Source: Microcaldota archaeon
GTDB lineage: Archaea; Micrarchaeota; Micrarchaeia; Anstonellales; Anstonellaceae
Direction of reading: 5' to 3'
Assembly (NCBI GenBank): GCA_023248665.1
Contig: JAHFEC010000039.1
Coordinates: 1 to 9,631, forward strand
DNA: 9,631 bases
Of this stretch, positions 6,065 to 9,631 are shown one piece after another. The position numbers and the translations under genes were made by a program. Under the pieces are notes generated by a model that saw only the letters and a program-made list of their open reading frames with translations, was not told where the DNA came from and did not search any database. Each line of letters begins with the position of its first letter. The first letter of the stretch is position 1.

Positions 6065-8203
6065 ATGGAGGAAATCAAAGGCGACATCGACAAAATCATG
6101 GATTTCCTCCGTTCCCTGCACGGCACAGACGTCCATTTCGCGGACATCGCCAAAAACACCTCGCTGACGCACGAGCGGGTGCGCCGTCTGGTCCATCTTC
6201 TTGAAGAGAAACGGCAGGTGAAAGTGGAATACCATTTCGCGTCCGAGCGGGTGCGCTGGATCGGCCGGGAAAAGAAAACGGAGGAGCAGGCAGGCATTCC
6301 GGGACCGGCCCATGAACGGGCGCGGGCGCACATCGGCGAACGCACCGAACGGCGTTATCCCGATCCCTCGATCTTTGATCAGGCTTATTATCCGTATGTG
6401 AAGGAAGAGGCTAAAAAAACGCAATTCCCGCCGCTTAACGCGTCCGGTTCTCCGCCCCCCGGCAAGCCGGAAGAATCGGGCGCCAAGGAACCCGAAAACG
6501 AGGCGCTTGCGCCGGATATCGACGAGCCGCCGGCTCAAACCGAACGGTCGGCGACGGCCGGGCCTTTGGACAAGGCGGCCGAAACCGCAGCGATGGAAAA
6601 AATTGAAACGGAAAAAGACGGCATTCTGACGCCTCAAAAAGAGCAAGAAACCCCGGCACCCCAAAAGCCTCCCGAAACAGGGGAAGCGCCGGTGCCACAA
6701 AAAGAAGCAGGGCTTCCGGATCCTAAGAACCTTCCGCCGCGCCTGGCCGGCATCGATCTTGCGCTGGGAAAAACGGGTTTCGGCGGAACCCAAGGCGCTT
6801 ATCCCGCTTCCGCCAAAGGCTCGTTTTCCCCGTCGTCCGACGCCGGGATGCCGACCGCGTTCGCATTGCAGACCGCTGCGCGCATCTTCCCAAAACCCAT
6901 GTCCATGAAACCGGTGTCCATCCCGCAGCCGGTGCGGGTCGAATTCGTTTCAGCCATCCCCTTGCCGCCCATGACCAAGCGCGGCCCCGAGATTTCCAAG
7001 ATGAGCGAGAAGCTCAAGAGGCAGGTCGGACTCATCGGGGCCAAATCCCGAAAAATCGCCAAGCTCGAAGAGGAGAAACGCCGCCTGCTGCTGGAAGTCT
7101 ACCAGCCGCTCGAGCACAAACTCGACGAGGACGTTCAGCGGGTGTCTGGGAAGCTCCTGGATTTCGAGCGGCGCATCCTCGACCTGCATGCGCACGCGGT
7201 GCGCCTGCCCGAAGAGATGGAAGACGTGGCCGCGCAGCAGACGGACCTGGCCGAGGTGTCGGCGCAATTGCAGCAGGTCTACGACGAGACCACGCACGTG
7301 GTGTCCGAGGCGCTCACCTCCCTCAACGAATCGCGCGAGAGCATGTCGCGCCACGTCGAACTCATCTCGGCCGGCGTGCAGAGCGAGGAGCGCCACCTCT
7401 CCGAGATGACCGACACCGCGAACGCGCTCTGTGGAATGCAGGCCGAAGTCGAGGCGCGCCTCTCCGAGGCGCGGCAGGCCATCGAGGACGAGCAGGCCCG
7501 CCTGGCGGAGGCGGACGAAAAGCTCGCAGGTCTTGTCGCCGTCAAGACCTCGCTTGAGGCCGAACTTTACTCCTCTTCCAAGGACATCCGCACCCAGAAG
7601 CTCGCGCTCTTTGAGCTGGAGCGGCACATCTCGCGCCTGGACGACGTGCATGCGTGGGTGAAGACCAACCGCGAGGAATACGACCGCAAGATGTCCGCGC
7701 TGGCCGACTACATCAAGAACGCGCAAGGCGATTATGCGGCCCTCAAGGAATCGATCGACAGTTCGTTCGCCGGCCGGTATCTGGCCGAATTGCGCAACCT
7801 CTCGCTATCCTACGAATTCGAGTACGCGCAGGCGCACCGCATGGAAGAGGACATCGACGCGCGCTTATCGCATACCAAAGAGCAGATCACGGCGCTCGTC
7901 TCCAAAGCCAAATCCATCGCCGACCTGCAGGAGACCCAACTCGCTGAGATCAGCGGCCCGGCCGGGCAGCGCGCCCGGGACGGGATCGGACGGGCCGAGA
8001 CGGTCGAGAAAGCGTTTCTCCAAGACAAGAAGCGAAAGAGAATGCGCGAGCTGATTTTGCGGACCATCGAGGAGGCGCCGGAACTGCCGTCGCCGGGCGG
8101 AAAGAAAGAAGAAAGGAAAAGACGCGCCCGCGCGATCTTTCCCCGCGCGCGAGAAGAAAAACGGCCAAGGGAAAGAAAAGGCGGAAGATGGGATAAAAAA
8201 TAG
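6065..8203 (+). CDS. Uncharacterised winged-helix/coiled-coil protein with basic tail
   Basis: I do not recognise a named family. The 712 residues split into four parts. Residues 1-67 look like a winged helix-turn-helix DNA-binding domain, with a recognition region DIAKNTSLTHERVRRLVHLL and a wing VKVEYHFASERVRWIG. Residues about 70-300 are low-complexity and Pro/Glu/Ala/Lys-rich, with three PQK motifs (190-192, 199-201, 211-213), probably disordered. Residues about 312-650 are a long alpha-helical coiled coil rich in Glu, Gln, Ala and Leu heptads, beginning KMSEKLKRQVGLIG. Residues about 655-712 are very basic, ending in clusters such as KKEERKRR and KRPRERKGGR. No signal peptide or membrane segment is visible, so it should be cytoplasmic. 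The architecture suggests a DNA- or RNA-associated scaffold, but that is inference. ATG at 6065 is preceded by a GAGGGCGAGGGG purine tract and lies 12 nt after the L10e stop, indicating co-transcription. Confidence 0.85.
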   Translation: MEEIKGDIDKIMDFLRSLHGTDVHFADIAKNTSLTHERVRRLVHLLEEKRQVKVEYHFASERVRWIGREKKTEEQAGIPGPAHERARAHIGERTERRYPDPSIFDQAYYPYVKEEAKKTQFPPLNASGSPPPGKPEESGAKEPENEALAPDIDEPPAQTERSATAGPLDKAAETAAMEKIETEKDGILTPQKEQETPAPQKPPETGEAPVPQKEAGLPDPKNLPPRLAGIDLALGKTGFGGTQGAYPASAKGSFSPSSDAGMPTAFALQTAARIFPKPMSMKPVSIPQPVRVEFVSAIPLPPMTKRGPEISKMSEKLKRQVGLIGAKSRKIAKLEEEKRRLLLEVYQPLEHKLDEDVQRVSGKLLDFERRILDLHAHAVRLPEEMEDVAAQQTDLAEVSAQLQQVYDETTHVVSEALTSLNESRESMSRHVELISAGVQSEERHLSEMTDTANALCGMQAEVEARLSEARQAIEDEQARLAEADEKLAGLVAVKTSLEAELYSSSKDIRTQKLALFELERHISRLDDVHAWVKTNREEYDRKMSALADYIKNAQGDYAALKESIDSSFAGRYLAELRNLSLSYEFEYAQAHRMEEDIDARLSHTKEQITALVSKAKSIADLQETQLAEISGPAGQRARDGIGRAETVEKAFLQDKKRKRMRELILRTIEEAPELPSPGGKKEERKRRARAIFPRAREEKRPRERKGGRWDKK

Positions 8204-8229
8204 CCCCGCCGAGCGCAATCACATTCTTG

Positions 8230-8278
8230 TTTTTCTTTTTTTCACGAGCTCAAGCTGCATTTGCCTTTTTCTTTTTTT
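8230..8278 (+). terminator. Oligo-T terminator tracts after the L10e operon
   Basis: Two identical T5-C-T7 tracts (8230-8242 and 8266-8278) lie 27 and 63 nt after the stop of the coiled-coil gene. Archaeal RNA polymerase terminates at such T-runs on the non-template strand without needing a hairpin. They are part of a 36-bp tandem duplication. The second tract reaches the stop codon of the convergent pilin gene. For that opposite gene, the only comparable T-run is T6 on the minus strand at 8195-8200, inside the end of the coiled-coil gene. Confidence 0.6.
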
Positions 8279-8301
8279 CACGAGCTCGGGCTGCATTTGC
8301 C
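8230..8301. repeat. 36-bp tandem duplication of the pilin gene 3' end
   Basis: Two adjacent 36-bp copies (8230-8265 and 8266-8301) differ only at two neighbouring bases (AA at 8252-8253 versus GG at 8288-8289). Copy 8266-8301 contains the last eight codons, including TGA, of the pilin gene on the minus strand (GKCSPSS and stop). Copy 8230-8265 repeats this past the stop, reading GKCSLSS and stop in the same frame, as 36 is a multiple of three. Both copies include the T5-C-T7 tract read on the plus strand. Confidence 0.95.
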
Positions 8302-8874
8302 TGCGACCGGCTTGGCACCCTTGAACGCGATGCCGGTGAAATACCTCGATCGGTAGGTGATGGTCAGGTTGCGCGAGAAGCTGGTCGGCGGATTGCCGGA
8401 GATGTACTTGCAAGCTGCGGGCGGGCGCAGATAGATGGTGTATTGGTCGCCGGGGCTGAGCTTGATGCCGGGGTTGGCCGGCAAAAGATTCGACACGACC
8501 CCGAGATCGGTGCCCGGTTGGTCACCGGTGACTGAATGAGTGTCTCGCGCGTGGAGGCTGAATGTTTCCCCATCCAGCGCCAAGCCGGTGACATTCAGCG
8601 GCTTGGTGTCGTCGTTCTCGAGCACCAGCGCGATCTCGCCCGTCGTGCCTGCGGCAGCGGATGGGTAGGTGTATCCCTGCATGTCGATGACCTTGATGGG
8701 AAACGCCTGCATCGACCAGTAGGTCCTCGTCTCCTGCATGACCGCGTCGCCCTGCGTCTGGCCGAAGAAGAGGGACAAGCCGATGGCGATGAGGGCGATG
8801 ACGAGGATGACGCCCAGGATGATGAGATATTCGACGCTGGTCTGGGCTTTTCGATCCGGATATTTCGATGCCAT
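8278..8874 (-). CDS. Class III signal peptide (type IV pilin-like) secreted protein, first copy
   Basis: A 198-residue pilin-like protein. The N-terminus has a short charged leader (MASKYPDRKA), then QTSVEYLIILG, the archaeal class III signal motif, with Q+1, S+3 and E+5. A prepilin peptidase of the EppA/FlaK type would cleave before Gln11. The hydrophobic helix that follows (about 14-34) serves both as membrane anchor and assembly helix. The remainder is predicted beta-rich and extracellular, with sequons at NVT (PLNVTG) and NLT and two cysteines, one in PAACKYI and one four residues from the end. It resembles its neighbour at 9024-9602 over the YW-S-x-QA segment and the N-[VI]-[ST]-G-L segment, so they are paralogues. 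The role is likely in a pilus or other surface filament. Start ATG at 8874 has GGTGG four nt upstream. Its 3' end is duplicated (see repeat). Confidence 0.85.
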   Translation of the reverse strand: MASKYPDRKAQTSVEYLIILGVILVIALIAIGLSLFFGQTQGDAVMQETRTYWSMQAFPIKVIDMQGYTYPSAAAGTTGEIALVLENDDTKPLNVTGLALDGETFSLHARDTHSVTGDQPGTDLGVVSNLLPANPGIKLSPGDQYTIYLRPPAACKYISGNPPTSFSRNLTITYRSRYFTGIAFKGAKPVAGKCSPSS

Positions 8875-8895
8875 GTTTCCACCATGAAGCCGAGA

Positions 8896-8903
8896 TTATT
8901 AAA
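8896..8903 (-). promoter_or_regulatory. Candidate TATA box of the first pilin gene
   Basis: TTTAATAA on the minus strand, in an AT-rich patch of the 149-bp gap between the two pilin genes, is centred about 26 nt before the ATG at 8874. With archaeal spacing the transcript would begin at or very near the start codon. I see nothing else in this gap. Confidence 0.45.
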
Positions 8904-9023
8904 TGAATATGTTGGCGACGTTGAATCCGGAGGCGGGAAGCACGGAAAGGCCATACGCCGGGCCGCGAAAGAATGCCTGCCCGCATCCGAGCGATCCCTC
9001 GCCGCTCTGGCTCGCATCCGGGC

Positions 9024-9602
9024 TCATTGGCACGTGAACGGCAGCGGCACGAGACTCGTCTGGGTATAATTGACGCCCAAATCATTGGGCCGGTTATATG
9101 TGATCAGAAGGATGAGCTTGCCATCCTGTTGGTTCGATCCGCACAGCTCTTCGGGGCTCGAATATTGCTGGCTCACCAGCGAGATGGCCGTGCTCGGGCG
9201 CATCCGCACCGAGCACGCGCACGCAAAAGCGGTGCAATCGATATGGGTGCACAAAGAGAGGCCGAGATCGTCCGTCTGGGTCGAATCATACTGATAAAGC
9301 GAGAGCGGCGTGTTGTTGAGCATGAGGCCGGAGATGTTCAATTCCTCGCCGGCCAAAGAGCGGATCCCAAGATAGAACCTATGGTCGGCCTTGTAGTAGT
9401 GGGAATCCTCGATGATGAACGGCCGGGCCTGCTGGCTCCAGTACAGGCGCAACTGGCTGTTCTGCAGTTCCTGTCCGGAATCCACCAGATAGCCGTACAG
9501 GCCGATGCCGATGAGGACGATGACGAACGCGATGGCCAGGATGAGGATGTATTCGATGGTGGCTTGGCCGCGAAAGCGCCGGGATTGGGCGGTGGGACGC
9601 AT
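9024..9602 (-). CDS. Class III signal peptide (type IV pilin-like) secreted protein, second copy
   Basis: A 192-residue pilin-like protein from ATG at 9602, with leader MRPTAQSRRFRG followed by QATIEYILILA. That is a class III signal motif with Gln13 as the new N-terminus, Thr at +3 and Glu at +5. A hydrophobic helix of about 20 residues follows. The outer part contains sequons NIS, NNT and NYT and six cysteines. Four of these cluster in LCTHIDCTAFACACSV, and the other two, one in EELCGS and one next to last, match the two cysteines of the paralogue downstream. The cysteine number is even, suggesting disulfides outside the cell. An upstream in-frame ATG at 9623 would add seven residues. I prefer 9602 because GGGGTG lies 8 nt before it and a TATA-like element covers the upstream ATG. 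It is probably a pilus or surface-filament component. Confidence 0.85.
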   Translation of the reverse strand: MRPTAQSRRFRGQATIEYILILAIAFVIVLIGIGLYGYLVDSGQELQNSQLRLYWSQQARPFIIEDSHYYKADHRFYLGIRSLAGEELNISGLMLNNTPLSLYQYDSTQTDDLGLSLCTHIDCTAFACACSVRMRPSTAISLVSQQYSSPEELCGSNQQDGKLILLITYNRPNDLGVNYTQTSLVPLPFTCQ

Positions 9603-9622
9603 AAGGTATGCACCCCGGCGCA

Positions 9623-9631
9623 TTTTAAAAA
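9623..9631 (-). promoter_or_regulatory. Candidate TATA box of the second pilin gene
   Basis: TTTTTAAAA on the minus strand at the window edge is centred about 25 nt before the preferred ATG at 9602, the same layout as the other pilin gene. Sequence beyond the window could change this reading. Confidence 0.4.

Noticed and set aside
5498..6793. Minus-strand open frame of 431 codons
   Set aside because: It is opposite L10e and the start of the coiled-coil gene; its translation is low-complexity Arg/Phe-rich with no domain.
6950..7726. Minus-strand open frame of 258 codons
   Set aside because: It is antisense to the coiled-coil segment; its His/Leu/Val-rich composition is a reverse reading of Glu/Gln/Ala codons.

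Overview
The window looks like part of an archaeal chromosome with high GC content. Two things point to Archaea: a ribosomal protein L10e of the archaeal/eukaryotic type (the homologue of bacterial L16), and two proteins with class III (type IV pilin-like) signal peptides. TATA-like boxes and oligo-T terminator-like tracts fit this. The gyrase genes are of bacterial type, as in many archaea that acquired gyrase by transfer. A small-genome DPANN-type archaeon is possible, but that is only an inference from general resemblance.

Layout. The left half (1-5228) is a minus-strand gyrB-gyrA operon encoding DNA gyrase. gyrB (651 codons at most) is complete. gyrA begins 42 nt downstream and runs off the left edge inside its C-terminal domain. 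An unbroken reading frame through gyrA contains a 434-residue intein with a LAGLIDADG homing endonuclease, placed directly after the catalytic tyrosine. GyrA also has a roughly 100-residue N-terminal extension made of a 22-residue repeat. A divergent intergenic region (5229-5503) carries promoter-like elements for both directions and a terminator-like hairpin in the gyrB leader.

The right half starts with a plus-strand pair: ribosomal protein L10e (5504-6052) and, 12 nt later, a 712-residue protein with an N-terminal winged helix, a long disordered linker, a long coiled coil and a strongly basic tail (6065-8203). I cannot name its function. Facing it on the minus strand are two paralogous pilin-like secreted proteins (8278-8874 and 9024-9602). 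Each has a TATA-like box about 25 nt upstream of its start.

How the parts fit. Gyrase activity depends on intein splicing, because the intein separates the catalytic Tyr from the rest of the active-site loop. The L10e gene and the coiled-coil gene are probably co-transcribed and end at oligo-T tracts at 8230-8278. Those tracts lie within a 36-bp tandem duplication that copies the 3' end of the neighbouring pilin gene. The most unusual features are the gyrA intein, the repeat-built GyrA N-terminus, the uncharacterised winged-helix/coiled-coil protein and the duplicated pilin 3' end.
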